From the NCBI RefSeq assembly GCF_050467285.1, contig NZ_JBCMUN010000005.1, forward strand, positions 434,001-498,000: a stretch of 64,000 bases of DNA, in the 5' to 3' direction. Positions 7,848 to 15,241 of this stretch are shown here, in pieces (positions within the stretch are counted from its first letter, which is position 1; the number at the start of each line of letters is the position of its first letter). This DNA is from Paenibacillus_E oryzisoli_A. Its GTDB lineage: Bacteria; Bacillota; Bacilli; Paenibacillales; NBRC-103111. The translations under genes were made by a program, and so were the position numbers. The notes below the pieces were generated by a model. The model made no database searches and was not told where the DNA came from. It saw only the letters and a program-made list of their open reading frames with translations.

Positions 7848-7861
7848 AACTGTGTGCACCG

Positions 7862-8530
7862 CTATTCATGAGATAACTTCCGTTTGGCTTCCTCTAAATA
7901 TCCCCGATACAGCTCAGCCCGGTCCGGCTGTTCTTCCACGAGCGCCTCATAGTAACGAGCGACCTTCTGAAAATAGTGCGCATGCGTATCGATGGAAGGT
8001 ACGAGCCGGTACGGCTCCCAGCGATACGTATCGACCCGGAAAGCCTGCCCCTGCTCCCGCAGCCAAATCGCCAGCTCGAACACGCCGTCCAGCACGCCTC
8101 TTGCCGGCATATCCTCGACTTCCAGATGATGGTACGTCGTGCCGTACGGAATGAGCCGTTGGAACCCCGTCTCCGTCCAGGAAACAATGTCCAGTTCCGC
8201 TGCCGAACCATCGTCCCGCTGCCAGCCGATGATGAGGTCGCAGCCCTCCTTGCGGGAAACCGGCGCCGCGATAAAATCGCGCAGCCCCTGCTGCCTGCCC
8301 GTCGCCGCCGAGCCGATCGGAAACCAGTTGCCGCCATATTCCTTCAATGAAAATAAATAAGTGCCGTCCAAATAGCGATACATCGCCGTAATTTCCGGCT
8401 GTCCATCGCGGTCCACGTCGCCGTACAGAATAGCCGCTGGATTCCCGTCCTGAAGCAGCGTGACGATTTCGGCCTCCTCGGGAATGCAGCTGCGGACGAG
8501 CGCAATAAAGTCAATCGACGCCTGACTCAT
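7862..8530 (-). CDS. Uncharacterised protein with a VCBS/FG-GAP-like motif
   Basis: A 222-residue soluble protein with no signal peptide. YGDVDRDGQPEITAMY near residues 36-51 resembles one blade of the calcium-binding FG-GAP/VCBS repeat (DxDxDGxxE), and GCDLIIGWQRDDGSAAELDIVSW may be a second degenerate copy. The C-terminal 60 residues are helical and charged. No function can be given. It is monocistronic with its own terminator, downstream of the glpX cluster on the same strand. Confidence 0.75.
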   Translation of the reverse strand: MSQASIDFIALVRSCIPEEAEIVTLLQDGNPAAILYGDVDRDGQPEITAMYRYLDGTYLFSLKEYGGNWFPIGSAATGRQQGLRDFIAAPVSRKEGCDLIIGWQRDDGSAAELDIVSWTETGFQRLIPYGTTYHHLEVEDMPARGVLDGVFELAIWLREQGQAFRVDTYRWEPYRLVPSIDTHAHYFQKVARYYEALVEEQPDRAELYRGYLEEAKRKLSHE

Positions 8531-8618
8531 GGTATCCCTCTTTTCGCCTCAGTTTCTCACCTGAGTATATGCAAAAAGGGACTTGACCCATGAGCCGAAT
8601 CTCCGCGCTCTTGTCCGT

Positions 8619-9596
8619 CTAGGCGCTGCCGCGCTGGTACGATTCCAGCAGGTGATCGCACTGGATGAAGCGCACGGTGCGGGTATGCGCGCGCATGATG
8701 ACGGAATGCGTCTGCGCCCGCGCTTCCTTGCTGAACTTCACGCCTTGCAGGAAATCCCCCGGCGTGACGCCCGTTGCGGCGAAATAAATATCCGCTTCGC
8801 CGACCAGCTCCTTCAGGCCGAGCACCTTGGCCGGATCGGCAATGCCCATCGCACGGCAGCGGGCGAGCTCGCTTTCGCCATCCGGCAGCAGCCGGCCCTG
8901 GAAGTCGCCGCCCAGGCATTTGAGCGCTGCCGCCGCCAGTACGCCTTCCGGCGCGCCGCCGGAGCCGACGTGCAGGTCGACGCTCGTGCCTGGGAAGGCC
9001 GTCGCCAAAGCGCCAGCAACGTCCCCGTCGCTGAGCAGGTAGATTTTGACCCCAAGCTCGCGGAGGGTGCTGATTTGCGTAAGATGGCGCGCGCGATCGA
9101 GAATGGAAACCGTCAGCTCGCTGATGTCCTTATTCAGCCAAGCGGCAGCTTTGCGAATCGTCACATCGAGCGGATCGTCCAGGTGGAGGCCCGCCTGGGC
9201 AAGCGCCGGTCCGACGGCCAGCTTCTCCATGTACATATCCGGGGCGTGCAGCAGATTGCCTTTTTCTGAGACAGCTACAACAGACAGCGCATTGTTGCGG
9301 CCGCTCGCCACAATATCCGTGCCCTCCAGCGGATCGACCGCTACATCGAACTCCGGACCCGTGCCGCTGCCGACGGGCTCGCCGATGTACAGCATCGGCG
9401 CCTCATCCATTTCTCCCTCGCCAATCACCACCGTGCCGCGAAAAGGCACCTCGCCAAACGTAGTCCGCATCGCGGACGTCGCCGCCCCGTCAGCCTGATG
9501 CTTGTTGCCCTTCCCGGTCCAGTACGCCGAAGCGATCGCTGCCGCCTCCGTCACCCTCACAATATCCAACGACAAATCTCTCAGCATGGGCTCCAC
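8619..9596 (-). CDS. glpX: Class II fructose-1,6-bisphosphatase GlpX
   Basis: Hydrolyses fructose 1,6-bisphosphate to fructose 6-phosphate in gluconeogenesis, in the cytoplasm. The 325-residue protein has the class II signatures GEGEMDEAPM (residues 59-68) and VDPLEGT (87-93), which bind the metals and substrate, and a later GGAPEG substrate loop. Length is normal. It lies 11 bp downstream of the PPDK regulatory gene and in the same direction as ccpN, so three genes acting at the glycolysis/gluconeogenesis switch are co-transcribed. CcpN or glycolytic metabolites may therefore control it, which is inference from position. Confidence 0.93.
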   Translation of the reverse strand: MEPMLRDLSLDIVRVTEAAAIASAYWTGKGNKHQADGAATSAMRTTFGEVPFRGTVVIGEGEMDEAPMLYIGEPVGSGTGPEFDVAVDPLEGTDIVASGRNNALSVVAVSEKGNLLHAPDMYMEKLAVGPALAQAGLHLDDPLDVTIRKAAAWLNKDISELTVSILDRARHLTQISTLRELGVKIYLLSDGDVAGALATAFPGTSVDLHVGSGGAPEGVLAAAALKCLGGDFQGRLLPDGESELARCRAMGIADPAKVLGLKELVGEADIYFAATGVTPGDFLQGVKFSKEARAQTHSVIMRAHTRTVRFIQCDHLLESYQRGSA

Positions 9597-9607
9597 TCCT
9601 TTTATTT

Positions 9608-10405
9608 TTAGTATCGGTCCGCCAGAATAATCCCTGCGGTCTCTTCAATTGCTTTCTCACTGACATCTACCGTCATGCATCCCAACTTCTTGTATAGTTC
9701 ATGTGCGAACGCCAGTTCCTCCTCGATCCGCGCCATTGTGGCATACTTGGCCCCGAACGGAAGTCCGACCGCTTTGAGCCGCTCCGTGCGAATCGCCATC
9801 AGCTTGTCGGGATGCATCGTCAGTCCCACGAGCTTTTTCGGATCCAGCTCATACAAAATATCCGGCGGCTTCACCTCAGGAACGAGCGGGTAGTTCGACA
9901 CCTTGTAGCCTTTATGCGCCAAATACATGCTCAGCGGCGTCTTGGACGTGCGCGAAGGCCCGATCAGTACGATATGCGACTGCTTCATCAAGCTCGGATC
10001 TTTGCCGTCATCGCTGTTCACCGTGAACTCTACGGCTTCCACGCGTTGGTAATACTTTTCATCCAGCTGATATAAAAGCCCCACCTTACGGCTCGGCGAA
10101 TCTTTGAACGTATCGATAAATGCCTGCATCATCGGCCCCATAATATCAATCGCGTTGACATTCAGCCGAAACGCTTCCTGCCGCATCATCTCGCGCAGCT
10201 CCGGCAGCACCAGCGTATACGCGATAAAACCGCCCGCACGATCCGCTTCCTCCACGATGTGCCGAACTTCATCCTCGGTGCGGATGGAACCGAATCTTTT
10301 CACAACAACCGTACTTGCGCTGAATTGCCGAATCGTAGCTTGAACGACCGTATTAGCCGTTTCTCCTACGGAATCCGAACAAACAAAAATCGTTTTCTCC
10401 CCCAT
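9608..10405 (-). CDS. PPDK regulatory protein (bifunctional kinase/pyrophosphorylase, YqfL-type)
   Basis: The family (DUF299) inactivates pyruvate,phosphate dikinase by ADP-dependent phosphorylation and reactivates it by phosphate-dependent dephosphorylation. The 265-residue protein has the family's N-terminus (IFVCSDSVGETANTVVQA, residues 6-23) and the P-loop-like GPSRTSKTPLS at 149-159. In Bacillus subtilis yqfL is co-transcribed with ccpN, and the same order is seen here with a 15-bp gap. No pyruvate,phosphate dikinase gene is in the window, so the target is elsewhere. Confidence 0.93.
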   Translation of the reverse strand: MGEKTIFVCSDSVGETANTVVQATIRQFSASTVVVKRFGSIRTEDEVRHIVEEADRAGGFIAYTLVLPELREMMRQEAFRLNVNAIDIMGPMMQAFIDTFKDSPSRKVGLLYQLDEKYYQRVEAVEFTVNSDDGKDPSLMKQSHIVLIGPSRTSKTPLSMYLAHKGYKVSNYPLVPEVKPPDILYELDPKKLVGLTMHPDKLMAIRTERLKAVGLPFGAKYATMARIEEELAFAHELYKKLGCMTVDVSEKAIEETAGIILADRY

Positions 10406-10420
10406 GCCTCTTCCCCCTGA

Positions 10421-11071
10421 TTACGTTCCCAGTGCTACGTCCAGCAGCAATTTGGTCATTGTTGTTTTGGTAATTCGCCCTGCGACTTCGTTATGCTCCT
10501 GCCCGGGAACGCTCGTCACAACCGGCAGCGTATCCACTTCGTGGTGGATGAGCTTGCGCGCCGCCTCAAGCACACTGTCTTCCGGACCGACGGTGAACAA
10601 GTTCGGATGCCTGGTCATGACCATGGATACCGGCATTGCGCTAGTGGCCGTCTGCCCCAAAGATACTTTCAGCAAATCCTTGCGGGAAACGATCCCTACC
10701 AACGCTCCCTCCTGGTTCACGATGAGCAGGCTCCCCACATTTTCAAGGAATAGCGTAACGATGGCATCGCTGACCGTCCCCGTCTCCCGCATGACGACCG
10801 GAATGCTCATGACGTCCTTCACTTTCAGCGTCTCGATCGCTTTATACGGCGACTGCACCTCCTGCTCCGCTGTCCCCAGGAAGTAACCGACCTTCGGCTT
10901 GGCATCAATATGGCGCAGCATCACCAACACCGCAAGATCGGAGCGAATCGTCGGCCGACTCACCCCCAGCAGTTCGGCAATCCGTTCTCCCGTAATCGGC
11001 GCGAATTTGGCCACAAGCTCGATAATCTCTGTTTGACGTACTGTTAACTCGATTGAGACTCCCTCCTTCAT
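10421..11071 (-). CDS. ccpN: CcpN-type transcriptional repressor with CBS pair
   Basis: CcpN represses gluconeogenic genes (gapB, pckA) on glycolytic carbon in B. subtilis. The 216-residue protein has a winged helix (residues 8-65, VRQTEIIELVAKFAPITGE, then SRPTIRSDLAVL) and two CBS domains (about 80-140 and 145-205) that sense adenine nucleotides. It is the first gene of ccpN-yqfL-glpX. The start is odd: the strongest Shine-Dalgarno-like run (AAGGAGGGAG) lies just after the only in-frame ATG, and upstream there is only a weak TAGGGATTAGGA. The AT-rich region to 11165 should hold the promoter. Confidence 0.92.
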   Translation of the reverse strand: MKEGVSIELTVRQTEIIELVAKFAPITGERIAELLGVSRPTIRSDLAVLVMLRHIDAKPKVGYFLGTAEQEVQSPYKAIETLKVKDVMSIPVVMRETGTVSDAIVTLFLENVGSLLIVNQEGALVGIVSRKDLLKVSLGQTATSAMPVSMVMTRHPNLFTVGPEDSVLEAARKLIHHEVDTLPVVTSVPGQEHNEVAGRITKTTMTKLLLDVALGT

Positions 11072-11170
11072 GCAAAAGAACGTCCTAATCCCTATATAGT
11101 ATGTTCTATTAATTATATATTGTACATTATATATGCTGTTTCAGAAATAATAAAGGTCTTATAACCTAAA

Positions 11171-11216
11171 AAATAAAAAAACCTCTCACCCGACCGCTCA
11201 TCGGATAAAAGGTTTT
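11171..11216 (-). terminator. Terminator of the chromate transporter operon
   Basis: An outer AAACCT/AGGTTT stem encloses an inner CCGA/TCGG hairpin, followed by TTTTTTTATTTTTT on the minus strand. It overlaps the last codon of the gene ending at 11215. Confidence 0.6.
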
Positions 11217-11760
11217 AGAAGAAAAAGGCGATGCCCAGCATTCCGGCCAACACGAGCACGGCAAGCGGATGCAGCTTGAACTTGATCACGGCGACGAACG
11301 AGCCTGCGGCGATGAGCAGGGCTCCGATCTGATGCCAGGTGATGGCGAAGTGAATCGGTTCGATCGCAGACAATCCGAAATGGATCGCCGCAAACACGAT
11401 GAGACCAGTCACGACCGGCTTCAGCCCGTAGAACGTGGCTTGAAACCATGGACTGCGATGCCATCTGGCAATGAACACGGCCAACACCAGCACGATGACC
11501 ACCGATGGCAAAATCATACCGAAAGCCGCCACCAACGCGCCGGGAACGCCTGCCGTGTAATAGCCGACGAGCGTCGCGCTGTTCGTGGCGATCGGTCCCG
11601 GACTTGTGCCGGCGAGCACAAGCACATGCTGAAATGCGTCGGCCGACAGCCAGCCGTGCTTCTCGACCTCCTGCGCGATCATCGGCAGCATCGCATAGCC
11701 GCCGCCGAAGGAGAGCAGTCCGATTTTCAGAAAGGTAAGGGCTATCTGCAAATAAATCAT
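11215..11760 (-). CDS. Chromate transporter, half-size CHR subunit (second)
   Basis: A 181-residue membrane protein of the CHR family with about five hydrophobic segments. The signature FGGGYAMLPMIAQEVE (residues 18-33) and AGTSPGPIATNSATLVGY are intact. Short-chain CHR proteins work as pairs encoded side by side, as in B. subtilis YwrA/YwrB, and this one starts 11 bp after the stop of its partner. They export chromate, though the natural anion is often uncertain. Confidence 0.88.
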   Translation of the reverse strand: MIYLQIALTFLKIGLLSFGGGYAMLPMIAQEVEKHGWLSADAFQHVLVLAGTSPGPIATNSATLVGYYTAGVPGALVAAFGMILPSVVIVLVLAVFIARWHRSPWFQATFYGLKPVVTGLIVFAAIHFGLSAIEPIHFAITWHQIGALLIAAGSFVAVIKFKLHPLAVLVLAGMLGIAFFF

Positions 11761-11771
11761 GCGCCCTCCCC

Positions 11772-12428
11772 CTATATGCCGTCTGCGAAGAAATAATCCG
11801 CGTGCGGGTTCTCGAGCTCAGGCTCAGGCTGCTTCGCAGCAGCCTGCGGCTGTTCCTCGCGCCTCATACGGAGTTTCCGGCGCAGATGTTTGTGGAGCAG
11901 CATCGTCAGTCCTCCGACAGCCATGCCCAGCACGATCAGTACGGCCGGTGAAATCGGAAAAATAAGCAAAGCGGCGACGGTCACCACCATGATTAGAAAC
12001 GTCACACTATCGATGATGGAAGCTTTCGCCATTTGATAAGCCGCCGCTGCAATGAAGCCGATGATGGCCGCATTCATGCCTTGCAGCGAAGCCTGCATTT
12101 TCGGAAAATCGCTCAGCCACACGTAAGCCAAGCTCAGCGCCAGCACGATTAGAAACGTCGGCAAGGTGATGCCGATGACCGCCAGCAGCGCCCCCCGCAC
12201 TCCCGCAAGCCGATGGCCCGTCAGAGCGGAAATGTTGACGCCGACACCGCCCGGCGCCGCCCCGGCAACCGTGAGCAGCTCCGCCATCTCCTCGTCCGAC
12301 AGCCATTTGCGTATGTGCACCACCTCCCGCTGAATCGCAGGCAAAATGGCATAGCCGCCCCCGAACGTCAGCGGGGAGATGCGGGCGAACGTCCAACCGA
12401 TGAGGAGCAATTGTCGTAGATTTCTCAT
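11772..12428 (-). CDS. Chromate transporter, half-size CHR subunit (first)
   Basis: Partner of the following gene: 218 residues, about five or six membrane segments, with FGGGYAILPAIQREVVH and AGAAPGGVGVNISALTGHRL as the CHR motifs. A charged cytoplasmic tail rich in Arg, Gln and Glu closes the protein. The start was set at ATG 12428 (GGAGAGGAG about 11 nt upstream); the reading frame is open to 12506 but that extension is not membrane-like. The two genes form an operon, with the partner beginning 11 bp later. Confidence 0.86.
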   Translation of the reverse strand: MRNLRQLLLIGWTFARISPLTFGGGYAILPAIQREVVHIRKWLSDEEMAELLTVAGAAPGGVGVNISALTGHRLAGVRGALLAVIGITLPTFLIVLALSLAYVWLSDFPKMQASLQGMNAAIIGFIAAAAYQMAKASIIDSVTFLIMVVTVAALLIFPISPAVLIVLGMAVGGLTMLLHKHLRRKLRMRREEQPQAAAKQPEPELENPHADYFFADGI

Positions 12429-12608
12429 GATGTTCGGCTCTCCTCTCCTTCTACTTAATTCTATTTTGGAGGAAAGAGACGAAGAAGTCGAATCAATAAT
12501 ACTCATTCGCGTCGACGAATTTACTTATAATTCGGGATGAACGTCACGAAACCATGGTACTCTGCCTGGATAGGCAAGCGGCTATTTTGCTCATTCTGAA
12601 ACAAACGT

Positions 12609-12974
12609 TTACCGATAGTGCGCCAGTACCCAGCATACCTTATTGCGATCGGTAACGATGGCGAGCAGTCCGTTGAACGGTGCCTCATAAACTTCCGTAT
12701 TGATGGTTCCTTCGTCAGCAAGCATCCCGTATATTTGCCGGTAGGCTTCATCTGTCTCGATGCGCAGAAATACTCTGACATAGTCGCCTTGCTGATCAGG
12801 CTTAGCCGCCTGCACGTCCGCAAACTTCAAAACCATGCTTCCCACGTGGAGATCCGCATTGAAGACAGCCTCACCTTGCTTACGCAGAATGTGGACTTCA
12901 CCTCCAAAAATGCGCTGATAATACAAAATCTCATCTTTACAATTCTCCAGGACAATAAAAGGAATAGCTTCCAT
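12609..12974 (-). CDS. VOC/PhnB-like glyoxalase-fold protein
   Basis: A 121-residue cytoplasmic protein of the vicinal oxygen chelate superfamily, PhnB/YjdN-like subgroup: EAIPFIVLENCKDEILYYQRIFGG at the N-terminus and the closing strand ITDRNKVCWVLAH-type sequence. Members are metal-dependent enzymes or binding proteins, and the substrate is not predictable. It follows the MarR gene by 20 bp and is probably under its control. Confidence 0.8.
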   Translation of the reverse strand: MEAIPFIVLENCKDEILYYQRIFGGEVHILRKQGEAVFNADLHVGSMVLKFADVQAAKPDQQGDYVRVFLRIETDEAYRQIYGMLADEGTINTEVYEAPFNGLLAIVTDRNKVCWVLAHYR

Positions 12975-12994
12975 CAGGGGGTCCCTCCTCCAAA

Positions 12995-13459
12995 TTAATG
13001 TGAGTTGTCATCCGATTCTGTGAGATTGCTCAGTACCGTATCCAGCAGCCGGATCAGCAGGTCATATTCGCTGTCGGAGATGCCTTTGCGCGTCTTCTCC
13101 TTCACGCGATTGAGCGCTTCCTGAACTTTCGGGACAACGTCGGCGCCAGCTTCCGTCAGATACAGCAGATGATAGCGATTGTCGAGCGGATCTGGCTCTC
13201 TTCTCACATAGCCCTCTGATTCCAGCTTTGCAATGGCCTTAGCCGTGGTCGTTTTGTCGATGTACAGTTTCTCGCACAGCGCCTTTTGCGTTGTGGACTG
13301 CCCGGAAGCAATCGCCATCAAAAAGATGTACTGACCGCTACCGATCCGATACGGAGCCAGTTCAGCCGAAATGATGACCTGCATATGTCGATAGATCGCA
13401 GAGATGTACTGACCGTGCGAAGCTTCGCTACGAGGTTCCCTGCTCCAATTGTGATTCAC
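12995..13459 (-). CDS. MarR-family transcriptional regulator
   Basis: A 154-residue winged-helix repressor: KALCEKLYIDKTTTAKAIAKLESEGYVRREPDPLDNRYHLLYLTEAG is the recognition helix, wing and dimer region, about residues 60-108. GTG at 13459 was chosen because AGGAGG lies 8 nt upstream; an upstream TTG (13486) would translate the Shine-Dalgarno itself. It heads a two-gene operon with the VOC protein. Two direct copies of a TTGCAACTA-containing sequence occupy the promoter (13488-13543) and are the likely autoregulatory sites. Confidence 0.88.
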   Translation of the reverse strand: MNHNWSREPRSEASHGQYISAIYRHMQVIISAELAPYRIGSGQYIFLMAIASGQSTTQKALCEKLYIDKTTTAKAIAKLESEGYVRREPDPLDNRYHLLYLTEAGADVVPKVQEALNRVKEKTRKGISDSEYDLLIRLLDTVLSNLTESDDNSH

Positions 13460-13487
13460 AAGAACTTCCTCCTCTCTCCCTTTCAAT

Positions 13488-13543
13488 TAGGGTGCTATTG
13501 CAACTAATTTCATCATAAGCCAAATAGGATGCTATTGCAACTA
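13488..13543 (-). promoter_or_regulatory. Two direct-repeat operators upstream of marR
   Basis: A 19-bp sequence TAGGRTGCTATTGCAACTA occurs at 13488-13506 and 13525-13543, 37 bp apart with a single mismatch. Each contains the half-symmetric TAGTTGCAATAGCA motif on the minus strand, expected of a MarR dimer site. Confidence 0.7.
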
Positions 13544-13577
13544 TTTTTTCGGAAAAATCGCCTACCCGAGCCGACAA

Positions 13578-13607
13578 AAGAAAAAGACCCCGCCTCTCAG
13601 CGGAGCC
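13578..13607 (-). terminator. Terminator of the EamA transporter gene
   Basis: CTCCGC-TGAGAG-GCGGGG with one G-U pair, followed by TCTTTTTCTTTT on the minus strand. It overlaps the end of the gene that stops at 13597. Confidence 0.65.
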
Positions 13608-14523
13608 CCAACTTCCCTGCAGCATTCGTCTGCCGCCGTCGCATCGCCACATTCGTCACATACACTCCGGCGACAATCAGCACAGCGCCCACAAAGTGAT
13701 ACACATGCAAAGACTCGCCTGTAAACGAAATCGCAAACAAGGCGCTGAACAGCGGAATAAAATTGAGAAAACCCGCGCAGCGCTGCGGTCCGATCAATTC
13801 AATCGCCCGATTCCAGCTCATGAATGCGACAAGCGAGGCGAATACACCGACGTACACGAGCCCGGCTGCGAGCGGCCAGCTCCAACCGATGACGGCATCC
13901 CGCACACGCAGCTCAATCGCCGCAAGCGGAATCAGCACAACCATCGCGATGGCGATCTGCACGAGCAGGAACGCGCTGGCTGGGAAGCGTCCCGACATCT
14001 TTTTCATACCGACGGAGTACAACGCCCAACATAGAATCGCCGCAAGCATGTACAAATCCCCGCGATTGATGCTGAGATGAATGAGATCCATCAGCCTCCC
14101 CTGACTGATCATCCAGCCGACTCCGAGCATCGAGATAAGAATACCCGGCAACGCGCCCCAGGCAAATTGATCCTTCATCACGAACCACGTAATCAGCACG
14201 ATAAAGATCGGCGTCGCGGAGTTCATGAGCGAAGCATTGATCGATCCGGTATACTGAACCGCGACGTAGGTTAAGGAGTTGAAGCCGGCTACGCCCGTCA
14301 AGGCGAGAAACAGCACCATTTTCCAGGAAGCCAGCAGTTCTCGCCGATGCCGCCAGGCCTCTTTCCCGACGAATGGCGCCAAAATGACAAAAGCGATGCC
14401 CCAGCGGAACGCGGCCAGCGTAATCGGCGGCATGTGTGCGACAAGTCCTTTGCCGGCGACGAAGTTCCCGCCCCAGATGCAGGTTGCGAGCAGCAGCAGG
14501 ACATAAGGTAAACGAACTTTCAT
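13597..14523 (-). CDS. EamA/DMT-family transporter
   Basis: A 308-residue inner-membrane protein with ten predicted helices in two EamA repeats (about residues 8-140 and 153-290), including the typical WGGNFVAGK near the first helix and FASLVAFMSWNRAIELIGPQR in the second repeat. The family exports amino acids or metabolites, and the substrate cannot be inferred. It is a single gene with its own terminator. Confidence 0.85.
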   Translation of the reverse strand: MKVRLPYVLLLLATCIWGGNFVAGKGLVAHMPPITLAAFRWGIAFVILAPFVGKEAWRHRRELLASWKMVLFLALTGVAGFNSLTYVAVQYTGSINASLMNSATPIFIVLITWFVMKDQFAWGALPGILISMLGVGWMISQGRLMDLIHLSINRGDLYMLAAILCWALYSVGMKKMSGRFPASAFLLVQIAIAMVVLIPLAAIELRVRDAVIGWSWPLAAGLVYVGVFASLVAFMSWNRAIELIGPQRCAGFLNFIPLFSALFAISFTGESLHVYHFVGAVLIVAGVYVTNVAMRRRQTNAAGKLGLR

Positions 14524-14609
14524 GCGGATCTCCTTTTCAGTGCGTACGCGAGGCGAACGCGAACATTATGGCACCATCATACCGCCGATCGCCGTGGTTG
14601 GGAAGCCTT

Positions 14610-15119
14610 TTACCGTTCCGAAAGAAAATGCTCGTAAGCGACTTGGCAATAGCAGCCAAGCGGAATCAGCTCGGCAAGGCAGGCGTGCATCTTCTGCTTT
14701 TCCGTGTCGTCCAAAGGATACAGCCCTTGATACGTAAAATAAATGATGCTCTCCGCCTCGTCGTAACGCTTGAACGTCAGCTGACCGTAAGGATAGAGGC
14801 TGTTGATCGCCTCCAAAATTTGAATCTGGTTCAAGCTCTTTTTCAAAGCCGCTTGCTTCACGATGTCCGGCAGTTCGGACAGCAACGGTACCTGATCCGC
14901 GCGTATCTCACCATACGCTTTGACCAGATACGTCGTGTAGGGGTACAAGTAAGCGTTTGCATATTTTTCCAGCCTGAGATGGTCTTGTTTGGATAGTTCG
15001 AGCTCGTCAGTCCATGCATAAATCGTCGCCTTATGCTTACTAGAAGTATGAATTCGGATGTACCTTAAATGGGGGAAGCGCGCTTTCACCAGTTGCTCGG
15101 ACCGTAACCTTGTTCCCAT
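14610..15119 (-). CDS. Uncharacterised 169-residue protein
   Basis: I do not recognise this soluble, Tyr- and Leu-rich protein. It has no signal peptide or membrane helix. Notable stretches are RYIRIHTSSKHKATIYAW near the N-terminus, a long helical centre, and a C-terminal CYCQVAYEHF with two near-adjacent Cys. ATG at 15119 follows GAGGTGATCCTG; a frame-open upstream Met (15158) lacks a good ribosome site. It is monocistronic, between the EamA transporter and the catalase terminator. Confidence 0.7.
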   Translation of the reverse strand: MGTRLRSEQLVKARFPHLRYIRIHTSSKHKATIYAWTDELELSKQDHLRLEKYANAYLYPYTTYLVKAYGEIRADQVPLLSELPDIVKQAALKKSLNQIQILEAINSLYPYGQLTFKRYDEAESIIYFTYQGLYPLDDTEKQKMHACLAELIPLGCYCQVAYEHFLSER

Positions 15120-15189
15120 CAGGATCACCTCTTTCCGAATGCTCTCTGCTAATAGCATATGCTTGCGAGGATCTAGTTGCCGATGTGGT

Positions 15190-15232
15190 GAAAAAAAACA
15201 GCTGCCCTTTTACGACGAAAAGGCAGCTGTTC
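15190..15232 (-). terminator. Catalase gene terminator
   Basis: AACAGCTGCC(T)TTT pairs with AAA(G)GGCAGCTGTT, followed by eight T residues on the minus strand, 10 bp after the stop at 15242. Confidence 0.9.
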
Positions 15233-15241
15233 GGTGATCGA

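Noticed and set aside
11061..11071. Alternative non-ATG start for ccpN after AAGGAGGGAG
   Set aside because: The codon at the right distance is ATC, which is not a credible start.
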